Below, piece by piece: positions 7,807-16,201 of a stretch of 64,000 bases of DNA. Source of the DNA: Bacteroidaceae bacterium (GTDB lineage Bacteria; Bacteroidota; Bacteroidia; Bacteroidales; Bacteroidaceae); contig JAKSIU010000001.1 of the NCBI GenBank assembly GCA_024398615.1, forward strand, positions 97,694 through 161,693, written 5' to 3'. The translations under genes and the position numbers were made by a program. The notes under the pieces were generated by a model. It had not been told where the DNA came from, ran no database searches, and saw only the letters and a list, made by a program, of their open reading frames with translations. Position 1 is the first letter of the stretch, and each line of letters opens with the position of its first letter.

Positions 7807-10800
7807 ATGAAGAAAGTCCTTTCTGCGGCAGTATTTTTTGCAGCTGCCATTTCGGCTCAGGCCGTTACTCCACTTTGGATGCGAGATGTTCAGATTTCTC
7901 CTGACGGACAGACAATTGCCTTCTGCTACATGGGCGACATCTATTCCGTTCCGGCAGCCGGCGGCACGGCTGTGCAGCTTACAACCAGAGACAGCTATGA
8001 GCAGAATCCAGTGTGGAGTCCGGACAGCAAGTCAATTGCCTTTGCCAGCGACCGCTTCGGGAACTTTGACATTTTCCTGATGCCCGCCACCGGAGGGCAG
8101 GCCACAAGGCTTACCTTCAACTCGACATCGGAAATTCCCCAGTGTTTCAGTCCTGACGGAAAGAATGTGCTGTTCAGCGCAAACATTCAGGATCCGGCCG
8201 CAAGCGCAATGTTCCCCACAGCCAGGTTCAGTGAACTGTACTCCGTACCGGTCAAAGGAGGCAAGACCGTCCAAGTGCTTGGCACCCCTGCCCTTTCAGT
8301 CAGCTATAGTCCTAAGGGTGACTATTTCCTGTATCAGGACAACAAGGGTATGGAGGACACCTGGCGCAAGCACCACATTTCATCGGTCACACGGGATATC
8401 TGGAAATATGACTTGAAAAGCGGGAAGCACACCAACCTGACGAACCGCCCGGGTGAAGACCTGAATCCGGTCATTGACCCTGCAAGCGGCAAGGTATATA
8501 TTCTGAGCGAGCCCGCCCAGGGTGACGGCTACCCTACGGCAAAGGGCTGGCAGACCAGCATCAATGTATTCTCGTTCAATATGGACAGCCCCGACAAACT
8601 TGTGAAAGTATCGGACTTCAAGACACATCCGGTGCGTTTCCTGAGCATCGGAGGCGGACTGCTATGCTATACCTGGGACGGCGAAATCTATACCCAAAAG
8701 CCCGATGGCAAGGCACAGAAAGTCAGGATCGAGCTGACCCGCGACGAGGAGAACCTGCCCGAAATCCTGACCAAGACCAGCGGAGCACAGGATGCCGCAG
8801 TCAGTCCCAACGGCAAGGAGATTGCATTCACGTTGCGCGGCGAAGTATTCGTGACATCGGTCGAATACAAGACCACAAAGGCAATCACACATACTCCACA
8901 GGCAGAAAGCGGTGTGACATTCGGCCATGACAACCGCTCAATTGTCTATGCCAGCGACCGTGACGGCAAGAGCCAGCTTTACATGGCAAGCATAGAACGT
9001 GAGGCCGATCCCAACTTCGCCAATGCCACAACAATCAAGGAGGAGCCCATTTTCAAGGACATGAAGGTGGAACGTTCCAACCCCAAGTTCTCACCCGACG
9101 GAAAGCTGCTGGCCTTCATTGAGAACCGCACAAAGCTCATGGTAGCCGATATGGACAGCAAGAAGATAACCCAGGTGACCGATGGCAGCCAATGGTATGA
9201 CCTGGGTGACGCCTTTAACTATGCATGGAGCAATGACAGCCGTTACCTGACACTTGAATTTGTCCCCAACGCCCATGACCCGTACTACAATATAGGTGTG
9301 GTAAGCGCCAAGGGTGGCCAGATTACTGACCTGACCGGCAGTGGCTACATGAACGGCGCACCGGAATTCGTTCTTGACGGCAATGCGGTGATTTTCCGCA
9401 GCGACCGTTACGGTATGCGTTCACACGCATCGTGGGGTTCGCAGGAAGACGTGTTCCTGTGCTTCATGAATCAGGACGCATACGACCGCTATCGCCTTTC
9501 TAAGGAAGACTACGAACTGCTCAAGGAACAGGAAAAGTCCGCAAAAAAGGACGATGAAAAGAACAAGAAAGATACAGAAAAGTCAGGAAAATCAGGAAAG
9601 AAGGATTCAAAGAAAGACGACGCCAAGGACACTGACAGCGAAAAGAAGGACGAGGTGAAGGAAATCACGTTCGAGCCCGAAGGCATACGCGACCGCATAG
9701 TCCGTGTCACCATAAACAGCAGCGACCTTGGCTATTACATGCTTTCAAGCGATGGTGAGACTCTGTACTATACAGCAAGTTTTGAAGGTGGTCAGGACTT
9801 GTGGAAGATGGATGTCCGCAAGAAGGAGACCAAACTTATCTCGAAAGGTGCCGGCATCGGGAAATTTGTCTATGACGGAGACGGCAAGACGCTGTTCCTG
9901 CTTGGAAGCAGTTTCAAGAAACTTGACGGCGACAACCTGAAGTCCATTGATTTCAGTGCCGAGCTGAGCATCGACCATGCTGCCGAGCGTGAGTACATGT
10001 TCAATTATGTCGAGAACGAAGAGAAGAACCGTTTCTACGATGCCGCAATGCACGGCGTTGACTGGGACAGCTACTGCAAGACATACCGCCGTTTCCTGCC
10101 CCACATCACCAATAACTACGATTTCAGTGAAATGCTGTCAGAACTGCTTGGCGAACTGAACGTGTCACATACCGGTGCGCGCTACAGTGCAGGCGGCAAG
10201 TCACAGCCCACAGCACAACTGGGTCTGCTCTACGACCTTGATTATGCAGGCAAGGGACTGAAAGTAAGCGAAATCATTGCAGGAGGCCCGTTTGACCGCG
10301 CATCGCTGAATCTTAAGGAAGGTGACATCATAACCGCCATCAACGGTCAGGAAATCACCACCGAGCAGGACCCCAGCCTGCTGCTCATGAACTGCAGCGG
10401 AAAGAAGACCCTTGTAAGCGTCAAGGGCAAGGATGACATGGTGGTCATTCCCATCAGCATATCGGCCCAGAACGACCTCCTGTACGAGCGCTGGGTCAAG
10501 CGCAATGCCGATTACGTGAAGAAGATTTCAGGCGGCCGTCTTGGCTACGTCCACATCAAGGGCATGAACGATGCCAGTTTCCGCACCATCTACGAAGACA
10601 TCATGGGCGAATACTACAAGTGCGACGGCATAGTCATTGACCAGCGCTTCAACGGCGGCGGACGCATGCACGAGGACATTGAAATCATGTTCGGAGGACA
10701 CCAGTACCTGACTCAGGTAATCCGTGGCCGCGAATCGTGCGACATGCCTTCACGCCGCTGGATCAAGCCAAGCATCATGCTCCAGTGTGAATGCGACTAC

Positions 10801-11094
10801 AGCAATGCTCATGGCACTCCCTGGGTCTATAGCCACACAGGACTGGGTTCGCTGGTCGGCACTCCCGTTCCAGGAACCATGACCAGTGTGAACTGGGTCG
10901 ACCTGATTGACGACTCAATGTACTTCGGCATTCCGATAATAGGCTACCGTCAGGAGAACGGACGCTATCTGGAGAACACCCAACTTGAGCCCGATGTACT
11001 GGTCTATAACACTCCTGAGCAGATTGTCAAGGGTCAGGACGACCAGCTCAAGGCCGCAGTTGAAGAACTGCTGCGCCAGATTGACGCGAAATAA
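7807..11094 (+). CDS. Tricorn-like S41 peptidase with beta-propeller and PDZ domain
   Basis: 1095 residues with a signal peptide (cut near AQA, residue 19), so periplasmic. Residues ~20-560 contain repeated SPDGK/SPDSK-type WD40/PD40 blades forming one or two propellers. Residues ~571-621 are a Lys/Asp/Glu/Ser-rich low-complexity linker. GELNVSH (~784) matches the Ser-His pair of tricorn. A PDZ-like domain follows (~798-891), then the S41 core with DQRFNGGG (~945) and the nucleophile region DYSNAHG (~997). Family members process oligopeptides to short peptides. It ends seven bases before the convergent deacetylase gene and seems monocistronic. Confidence 0.88.
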   Translation: MKKVLSAAVFFAAAISAQAVTPLWMRDVQISPDGQTIAFCYMGDIYSVPAAGGTAVQLTTRDSYEQNPVWSPDSKSIAFASDRFGNFDIFLMPATGGQATRLTFNSTSEIPQCFSPDGKNVLFSANIQDPAASAMFPTARFSELYSVPVKGGKTVQVLGTPALSVSYSPKGDYFLYQDNKGMEDTWRKHHISSVTRDIWKYDLKSGKHTNLTNRPGEDLNPVIDPASGKVYILSEPAQGDGYPTAKGWQTSINVFSFNMDSPDKLVKVSDFKTHPVRFLSIGGGLLCYTWDGEIYTQKPDGKAQKVRIELTRDEENLPEILTKTSGAQDAAVSPNGKEIAFTLRGEVFVTSVEYKTTKAITHTPQAESGVTFGHDNRSIVYASDRDGKSQLYMASIEREADPNFANATTIKEEPIFKDMKVERSNPKFSPDGKLLAFIENRTKLMVADMDSKKITQVTDGSQWYDLGDAFNYAWSNDSRYLTLEFVPNAHDPYYNIGVVSAKGGQITDLTGSGYMNGAPEFVLDGNAVIFRSDRYGMRSHASWGSQEDVFLCFMNQDAYDRYRLSKEDYELLKEQEKSAKKDDEKNKKDTEKSGKSGKKDSKKDDAKDTDSEKKDEVKEITFEPEGIRDRIVRVTINSSDLGYYMLSSDGETLYYTASFEGGQDLWKMDVRKKETKLISKGAGIGKFVYDGDGKTLFLLGSSFKKLDGDNLKSIDFSAELSIDHAAEREYMFNYVENEEKNRFYDAAMHGVDWDSYCKTYRRFLPHITNNYDFSEMLSELLGELNVSHTGARYSAGGKSQPTAQLGLLYDLDYAGKGLKVSEIIAGGPFDRASLNLKEGDIITAINGQEITTEQDPSLLLMNCSGKKTLVSVKGKDDMVVIPISISAQNDLLYERWVKRNADYVKKISGGRLGYVHIKGMNDASFRTIYEDIMGEYYKCDGIVIDQRFNGGGRMHEDIEIMFGGHQYLTQVIRGRESCDMPSRRWIKPSIMLQCECDYSNAHGTPWVYSHTGLGSLVGTPVPGTMTSVNWVDLIDDSMYFGIPIIGYRQENGRYLENTQLEPDVLVYNTPEQIVKGQDDQLKAAVEELLRQIDAK

Positions 11095-11101
11095 GGGCTG
11101 A

Positions 11102-11779
11102 TCAGCGGGTCTGCAGTGCATTGGAATACACAATGCCGTTATGCGGCTGCGGTGTAATGCCCTTGCGCTTGAACAGTTCCGGAACTGTAACCAGTTCGAA
11201 ACCGAGTTTCTTGAGAGCCGGTATCAGCGTCTTTATGGCCTCGACAGTCTGAACGTTGTCGGCCATATCGTGCATCAGAATGACGTCCCCGTCCTTGGCC
11301 TGGTCAAGGATACGCTGTGTACGCGTGGCAGCATCGACTCCAGGTTCCCAGTCCTCGCAGTTGATTCCGTTGATGAATGTAAGCCCCACGGTCTCGTGAA
11401 GCAGCGGACTCACGTTGATGTAAGGCGGGCGGAAGAACTCCGGGCGCTCGCCTATGAATGATTCAATCCAGTCGGCATTGCGCTCAATCTCGTCGGCCAT
11501 CTGCTCAGCTGAAAGACGCGCCATATACTGGTGGCTCCAGGAATGGTTCTCAATGGCATGGCCTTCACGATAAGCGCGGACCATGTCCTGGGTATTATCC
11601 CCACCCCATGAACCGACCACAAAAAAACTTGCCTTGACCTTCTCCTTCTTCAGAATGTCAAGAATGTCGGCAGTCACATTAGAAGGACCGTCATCAAAAC
11701 TAAGTGCAATGATCTTGTCGGGTTTCGGCCCGCACGAGGCAAGTATTGCCATAACAAGGATAGGAATGATTCTTTTCAT
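11102..11779 (-). CDS. Polysaccharide deacetylase (NodB fold), lipoprotein
   Basis: 225 residues from the Met at 11779, giving a short signal peptide with lipobox LASC (Cys16). SFDDGPS (residues 27-33) holds the catalytic-base and metal-binding Asp pair; HSWSHQ is the metal-binding His motif; RPPY and an LMHD-type motif complete the NodB set. It should remove N- or O-acetyl groups from a polysaccharide or peptidoglycan at the periplasmic face. The long reading upstream of 11779 is discarded because it runs through a -7 box (11787-11794). It is transcribed divergently from the esterase gene. Confidence 0.87.
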   Translation of the reverse strand: MKRIIPILVMAILASCGPKPDKIIALSFDDGPSNVTADILDILKKEKVKASFFVVGSWGGDNTQDMVRAYREGHAIENHSWSHQYMARLSAEQMADEIERNADWIESFIGERPEFFRPPYINVSPLLHETVGLTFINGINCEDWEPGVDAATRTQRILDQAKDGDVILMHDMADNVQTVEAIKTLIPALKKLGFELVTVPELFKRKGITPQPHNGIVYSNALQTR

Positions 11780-11786
11780 AATGGTA

Positions 11787-11794
11787 CAAAAATA
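11787..11794 (-). promoter_or_regulatory. -7 box (TATTTTTG) for the deacetylase gene
   Basis: Minus-strand TAnnTTTG match ending eight bases from the ATG, implying a nearly leaderless mRNA. It is back to back with the plus-strand box at 11797. Confidence 0.45.
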
Positions 11795-11796
11795 CA

Positions 11797-11804
11797 TATA
11801 TTTG
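11797..11804 (+). promoter_or_regulatory. -7 box (TATATTTG) for the esterase gene
   Basis: TATATTTGC lies 33 bases before the ATG at 11837 and two bases from the divergent box. Confidence 0.55.
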
Positions 11805-11836
11805 CGGGTAGCAAACAACTTAACGCACAGAATATT

Positions 11837-12664
11837 ATGAAGAAGATACTGCTATTTCTGGCCATGCTTCCGGCCATGCTCGTCATGCAGGCCCAGAACG
11901 GACGTTTCACATACACCACCGAAAAGGATATTCCATATCGTACCGATGCCGAAGGATACGCCGCAGAACGCTGCAAGCTGGATTACTACTATCCTCAGAA
12001 TGCAAAGGACTATCCCACTGTCATCTGGTTCCACGGAGGCGGCATAGAGAGCGGGAACAAGGAGATTCCGCGGGAACTTCAGAACAGCGGAATGGCCGTG
12101 ATCGGAGTGGGTTACAGGCTTCTTCCAAAGGCCACTGTCCAGGAAGCCATTGACGATGCGGCAGCAGCTGTCGCCTGGGCTTTCAAAGAGGTTGAAAAGC
12201 GTGGTGGAAACCCCAAAAAGATATTCGTGGCCGGACATTCTGCCGGAGGATATCTCATTGACATGATAGTTCTGGACAAGCACTGGCTTGAGAAATATGG
12301 AGTCGATGCCGATGAAATAGCCGGTGCTTTCCCCTACAGTGCGCAGGTGATCACCCATTATAACGTACGCAAGCAGACAGGAGTGGGAGCCCTTACACCA
12401 CGCGTTGACGATACAGCCCCACTCTACCACATACGCAAGATAGCAATGCCGATGCTCGTCCTCTCAGGTGACCGCGAGCTGGAACTGTACGGCCGCTACG
12501 AGGAACAGGCATATTTCTGGCGTATGATGAAGCTGAACGGCAACGAAGACTGTCTGCTGTACGAATTCGACGGCTACGACCATGGCGGCATGCCGTCCCC
12601 CGCACACGCAGTAGTGAAGCGTTTCATCCGGGGTATCTGCAACGGCAACATGCCGGAACGCTGA
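11837..12664 (+). CDS. Secreted alpha/beta-hydrolase, carbohydrate-esterase/HSL-like
   Basis: 275 residues with a signal peptide cut near VMQAQ (residue 20). HGGG at 66-69 forms the oxyanion hole, GHSAGG holds the nucleophile Ser135, and the late GYDHGGM supplies the His; the acid is probably the Asp in LVLSGDREL. This set fits the BD-FAE/acetyl-xylan-esterase-like group of secreted esterases, consistent with deacylating plant polysaccharide next to deacetylase and arabinofuranosidase genes. The exact ester is not predictable. It converges with GH51; the 149-bp gap holds an inverted repeat and a tandem repeat. Confidence 0.8.
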   Translation: MKKILLFLAMLPAMLVMQAQNGRFTYTTEKDIPYRTDAEGYAAERCKLDYYYPQNAKDYPTVIWFHGGGIESGNKEIPRELQNSGMAVIGVGYRLLPKATVQEAIDDAAAAVAWAFKEVEKRGGNPKKIFVAGHSAGGYLIDMIVLDKHWLEKYGVDADEIAGAFPYSAQVITHYNVRKQTGVGALTPRVDDTAPLYHIRKIAMPMLVLSGDRELELYGRYEEQAYFWRMMKLNGNEDCLLYEFDGYDHGGMPSPAHAVVKRFIRGICNGNMPER

Positions 12665-12703
12665 CCGGCGTTTCTTTCAATTAAAACCGGAAAAGATAAA
12701 AGA

Positions 12704-12733
12704 AATGGAACAGCCCGTCAAGACCGTTCCATT
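12704..12733. terminator. Possible hairpin terminator between esterase and GH51 genes
   Basis: aatggaac and gttccatt form an 8-bp stem around a 14-base loop. A run of A-rich bases precedes it, which would give a T-rich tail for the minus-strand transcript. Confidence 0.4.
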
Positions 12734-12783
12734 CCATTCAATAACCGGACTTTGTCAAGTCATAATTCCGTAACACGCGAACG

Positions 12784-12818
12784 GAACCTGTCCCCTGTTC
12801 ACATGTCCCCTGTTCACA
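12784..12818. repeat. Copy of the gaacaggggacag element with a tandem 15-bp duplication
   Basis: The core ggaacctgtcccctgttc matches one arm of the palindrome at 386-441. The unit tgtcccctgttcaca occurs twice head to tail (12789-12803 and 12804-12818). The second copy contains the TGA stop of GH51 (12814-12816). Confidence 0.75.
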
Positions 12819-14826
12819 GAGAGATGGTGTACATGACCATTGAGAAAGGTTCGACATCAAGGTTCATCTTCTTGCTGACCTTGACAGATTCGGTGACAGG
12901 AGCGATTGGCTGGGCATCGAAGTTGTTCTCGTCCATGGCATTGCCTTTCAGGACTGTCAGAGTGGCATTTGACTTGAGACCGAAACGTGAAAGGTTCAGA
13001 CTGGCCTTGGCGGCATTCTCGCTGGCATTGCAGATCTTCACATAGAGCTTGCGTGCCTTGCTGTCAAGAACCACAGACTGTCCAAGGAGATTGTCCTCAC
13101 GGTCAAACTTCACGCAGTCACCATAGAACCAGTCACCGCTTGACTGACCGAACATCTGCTGTACGTAATAGCTGCAGGTCAGATACGGTCTCTCATTGTC
13201 GAAATATATAAGGTCCGGATTCCAGTTGTTGGTGCCCTTCTTTGCGAACAGGGGGGCATATGATGTCATGCAGACAACATCGCCATTGCGCTCGACGTGA
13301 AGCAGGTACAGTCCCTCGGAAAGGGCGTCAATGAGTTTCTTGTCCTTGGCTGCGTATTCACCAAGATAGACCTTGGTTCCACGGTCACGCGGATAACTGT
13401 CATACTGACGGCTCGTCTGGAAGTAATTGCGCTGCTCATAATAGTGCTCGTCCAGAATGGGAACCTGAAGATCCAAAGCGAACTTCCAGCCCTCCTCGTA
13501 GTCACCGTTACCGGGATGTGAGCCCGGGCCTGCTGTGCCTACAATAACGATTTCCGGATGTGCGGCACGAACCTTATCGTAAATGTATTTGAAACGTTCT
13601 TCAAATTCAGGAGTGATCTTCTCTTCGTTTCCAAGTCCCAGATATTTCAGATTGAAGGGTTCCGGATGACCGGCATCGGCACGCACCTTACCCCACTTTG
13701 AATCAGCAGGACCGTTGGCCCACTCTATCAGGTCAAGAGCGTCCTGAGCCCATTCGTCCATATCCTCCATTGGAGCTGCATCCTGAGCCTGTGTACGCAT
13801 GTTCCAGCCGCCATTGGTTCCCTGGCAGTTCACACCGCAAGGCAGAATCGGCAGGGGTTCCATGTCAAGGTCCTCGCAAAGCTGGAAATACTCGAAGTAG
13901 CCCATCTCCATTGACTGGTGGTAGCCCCATGTATTCTTGATCTGACGGCGCTGCTCACGCGGTCCTACAGTGGTCTTCCAGCGGTAGGTATCCCAAAATC
14001 CGTCACCGCCTCCATGTACCACGCAACCGCCCGGGAAACGCATGAAACTGGGCTTGAGGTCAGCGAGGGCCTGAACCAGATCCTTTCTGAGACCATGTCC
14101 CATGTAAGTGTCCTGTGGGAACAGTGACACCATATCAACGTCCAGGTCACCCACGGTCAGCGAAAGAAGCTGGAATGTGGCATTTGTGGCCGATGATGCG
14201 GCCGTCAAGGTAAGTTCATACTTTTTCCAGTCCTTGCCTGACACCTTGATTATGGTATCTGAAACAATCTGGGGCTGACGCATGCCGAAACCCGGAAAAC
14301 CGCCCTGTCCGCCTGTCGGGCGGGCTGCCGGTGCCGTCAGAGCAATGCGAACCTCCTTGTCAACGCCGTCAGGGTTGCGCATGAACACGGAGAAATCATA
14401 TTTTGCACCTTCAGTAAGGACAATTCCGTCATAACCGTTGTTGCTTATTCCGAATCCCTTCCATCCGTTATAGTCATAGAACTCCTTGGAACGTTCGGTG
14501 TGAAGACGCATGTAGTTCGGGTTGTTGCTGTGTATGGGGTCCTGCTGTTTGGGCTCGATATAACCTAATGAATGTCCCGGCCTTTCGGTTCTCCAGGCGG
14601 TGCCTGCCCCCCATCCGTCACGTTCTGCCGGACTGTATTCGAACGATCCGTTCTGAATGAGTTCCGCACAAAGACCGCCGTCGGCTGACGAACTGATGTC
14701 TTCAAAGAAAATGCCAATGAGTTCATTACTGATCTGCTTTCCGCCGGCAGGTGCCTTGACAGGTCTCTGGGCCTGTGCCGTCACTGTGGCAGCAGCCAGA
14801 GCCATAAGAATAATTGTTTTTTTCAT
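12814..14826 (-). CDS. Alpha-L-arabinofuranosidase, GH51
   Basis: 670 residues with a signal peptide (cut near AQA, residue 19), so exported. ELIGIFFEDISSSADGG near the N terminus is the GH51 opening strand. GLGNEEKITPEF carries the acid/base Glu and KVYLGEYAAKDKK the nucleophile Glu. The C-terminal beta-sandwich ends in a VEPFSMVMYTI phrase. It removes terminal arabinofuranose from arabinoxylan or arabinan, feeding the pentose kinase, rpiB and tkt in this window. An N-terminal insert (residues ~90-210) looks like a carbohydrate-binding-type sandwich and contains a Gly/Pro-rich loop. The stop codon lies inside a dispersed repeat. Confidence 0.92.
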   Translation of the reverse strand: MKKTIILMALAAATVTAQAQRPVKAPAGGKQISNELIGIFFEDISSSADGGLCAELIQNGSFEYSPAERDGWGAGTAWRTERPGHSLGYIEPKQQDPIHSNNPNYMRLHTERSKEFYDYNGWKGFGISNNGYDGIVLTEGAKYDFSVFMRNPDGVDKEVRIALTAPAARPTGGQGGFPGFGMRQPQIVSDTIIKVSGKDWKKYELTLTAASSATNATFQLLSLTVGDLDVDMVSLFPQDTYMGHGLRKDLVQALADLKPSFMRFPGGCVVHGGGDGFWDTYRWKTTVGPREQRRQIKNTWGYHQSMEMGYFEYFQLCEDLDMEPLPILPCGVNCQGTNGGWNMRTQAQDAAPMEDMDEWAQDALDLIEWANGPADSKWGKVRADAGHPEPFNLKYLGLGNEEKITPEFEERFKYIYDKVRAAHPEIVIVGTAGPGSHPGNGDYEEGWKFALDLQVPILDEHYYEQRNYFQTSRQYDSYPRDRGTKVYLGEYAAKDKKLIDALSEGLYLLHVERNGDVVCMTSYAPLFAKKGTNNWNPDLIYFDNERPYLTCSYYVQQMFGQSSGDWFYGDCVKFDREDNLLGQSVVLDSKARKLYVKICNASENAAKASLNLSRFGLKSNATLTVLKGNAMDENNFDAQPIAPVTESVKVSKKMNLDVEPFSMVMYTISL

Positions 14827-14876
14827 AAATGCTGTACGTAAATTATTATCACTGATATATGGGCATTTGATTACTG

Positions 14877-14884
14877 CAAAACTA
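14877..14884 (-). promoter_or_regulatory. -7 box (TAGTTTTG) for GH51
   Basis: Minus-strand TAnnTTTG match about 50 bases upstream of the GH51 start, in the divergent gap with the epimerase. Confidence 0.45.
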
Positions 14885-14891
14885 TCGTTAA

Positions 14892-14921
14892 TTTGTCAAA
14901 TCGCAAAAAGAATTATCTTTG
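14892..14921 (+). promoter_or_regulatory. Full Bacteroidetes promoter (TTTG ... TATCTTTG) for the aldose epimerase
   Basis: TTTG at 14892-14895 and TATCTTTG at 14914-14921 are 18 bases apart, close to the usual -33/-7 spacing. The ATG is at 14951. Confidence 0.65.
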
Positions 14922-14950
14922 CCAGTGAGATAACCCCAAACATTACAGAT

Positions 14951-16129
14951 ATGAAGAAAGCATCATTGTTTCTTGCCATCGCTGCAGCGGTTTTGTGCAG
15001 CATGCCGGCTTGTGCCAGAAAAGTTGCGTTTCCACTTGTCGACAGCGCGCCTTTCGACACCATCATTGACGGGCAGAAGGTTGCCCTCTATACCATCAGG
15101 AAGGGAAACGTTGCCGCCCAGATAACCAACTACGGCGGATTCGTGGTAGGTCTGTATTCTCCCGACAGGAACGGAGAATATGCGAACCTGGTCAACCACT
15201 ATGACAACATTCATCAGTACATGCGCTACAACATGGGTATGATAGGACCGGCCCTTGGACGTTATGCGAACCGTATCGCCAACGGCAAGTTCACGCTTGA
15301 CGGAGTTGAATACAACATCACGAAGAACAGCGGCCAGCACACCCTTCACGGAGGCTCGAAGGGCTTTGACCACACGGCATGGAAGGTTGTCAAGGCAAAG
15401 AAGAGCAAGCTGGTTCTGAGCTGTGTGCTGCCCGACGGACTTGACGGCTTCCCCGGTACTCTGACCACCACCCTGACCTACTCCATCACCAAGGACGGAG
15501 GTCTGCAGATAAGCTACGAGGCCACCACCGATAAGGCAACCGTTGTCAACCTGTCCAACCACACCTATTTCAACCTGAACGGCACAGGCAACGGCGACAT
15601 TCTGGGACATTACCTGACCATCAACGCCGGTTTCATTACCGAAACTGACCGCAGCAACATCCCGACAGGCGACTACGTGATAGTTGACGGTTCTGCCTAT
15701 GATTTCCAGAAGGCCACCAAGATCGGTGACCGCCAGTTCACACCACAACCCGCCGCAGGTACCGCCGGGCGTTCTGCTGCCGGATCCGGAGGAATGGGAG
15801 GATTCGGAGGATTCGGAGAGTTAGGAGGAACACGAGGTCTGATTCCCGAAGGCATGGTCCGCAGCTTCGACAACAACTACTGCCTTATCCACCAGAATTC
15901 AGAAAAGGTGGAAAAGGTTGCTGAACTTTATTCGCCGGAATCGGGCCGCAACATGGAAGTCTGGAACAACCAGCCAGGAATGCAGGTGTTCACCGGCGCA
16001 CGCACGGCCATTGCCCTGGAATCGCAGAACTACCCGGATGCGCCCAATCACCCCGGTTTCCCCAGCGCCACCCTTCGTCCAGGCGAAAAGTATCAGCACA
16101 CCGTGATATACAAACTGTCCGTGAAGTGA
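14951..16129 (+). CDS. galM: Aldose 1-epimerase (mutarotase), exported
   Basis: 392 residues from the Met at 14951, which opens a signal peptide ending near ACARK (lipobox-like MPAC). The upstream reading overlaps the GH51 gene and is not used. YGGFVVGLYSPDR, LGRYANRIANG, HTLHGGSKGFDHTAW (catalytic His region) and NLSNHTYFNLNG are all GalM motifs; the Glu base lies near the C terminus (ALESQNYPDAPNH). It interconverts sugar anomers released in the periplasm. Around residues 270-295 a Gly-rich insert (GGMGGFGGFGELGG) interrupts a region usually compact in GalM; this looks like a lineage-specific loop. Confidence 0.9.
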   Translation: MKKASLFLAIAAAVLCSMPACARKVAFPLVDSAPFDTIIDGQKVALYTIRKGNVAAQITNYGGFVVGLYSPDRNGEYANLVNHYDNIHQYMRYNMGMIGPALGRYANRIANGKFTLDGVEYNITKNSGQHTLHGGSKGFDHTAWKVVKAKKSKLVLSCVLPDGLDGFPGTLTTTLTYSITKDGGLQISYEATTDKATVVNLSNHTYFNLNGTGNGDILGHYLTINAGFITETDRSNIPTGDYVIVDGSAYDFQKATKIGDRQFTPQPAAGTAGRSAAGSGGMGGFGGFGELGGTRGLIPEGMVRSFDNNYCLIHQNSEKVEKVAELYSPESGRNMEVWNNQPGMQVFTGARTAIALESQNYPDAPNHPGFPSATLRPGEKYQHTVIYKLSVK

Positions 16130-16153
16130 TTTTCACGGGCAGTCCGATGCCTT

Positions 16154-16201
16154 GAACCGGCGCCTACATCCTGTCCTTGACGGACTGGCCGGCGCCGGTT
16201 C
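16154..16201. terminator. Inverted repeat at the convergent end of galM and the outer-membrane barrel gene
   Basis: gaaccggcgcc (16154-16164) and ggcgccggttc (16191-16201) form an 11-bp stem spanning the stop codon of the barrel gene. No T-run is present, so termination is only a possibility. Confidence 0.35.

Noticed and set aside
14657-14950. Long N-terminal extension of the aldose epimerase
   Set aside because: It runs antisense through the GH51 start and across the promoter; the Met at 14951 begins a proper signal peptide.
14963-15748. Long minus-strand frame opposite galM
   Set aside because: Shadow of galM without start signals or recognisable domain content.
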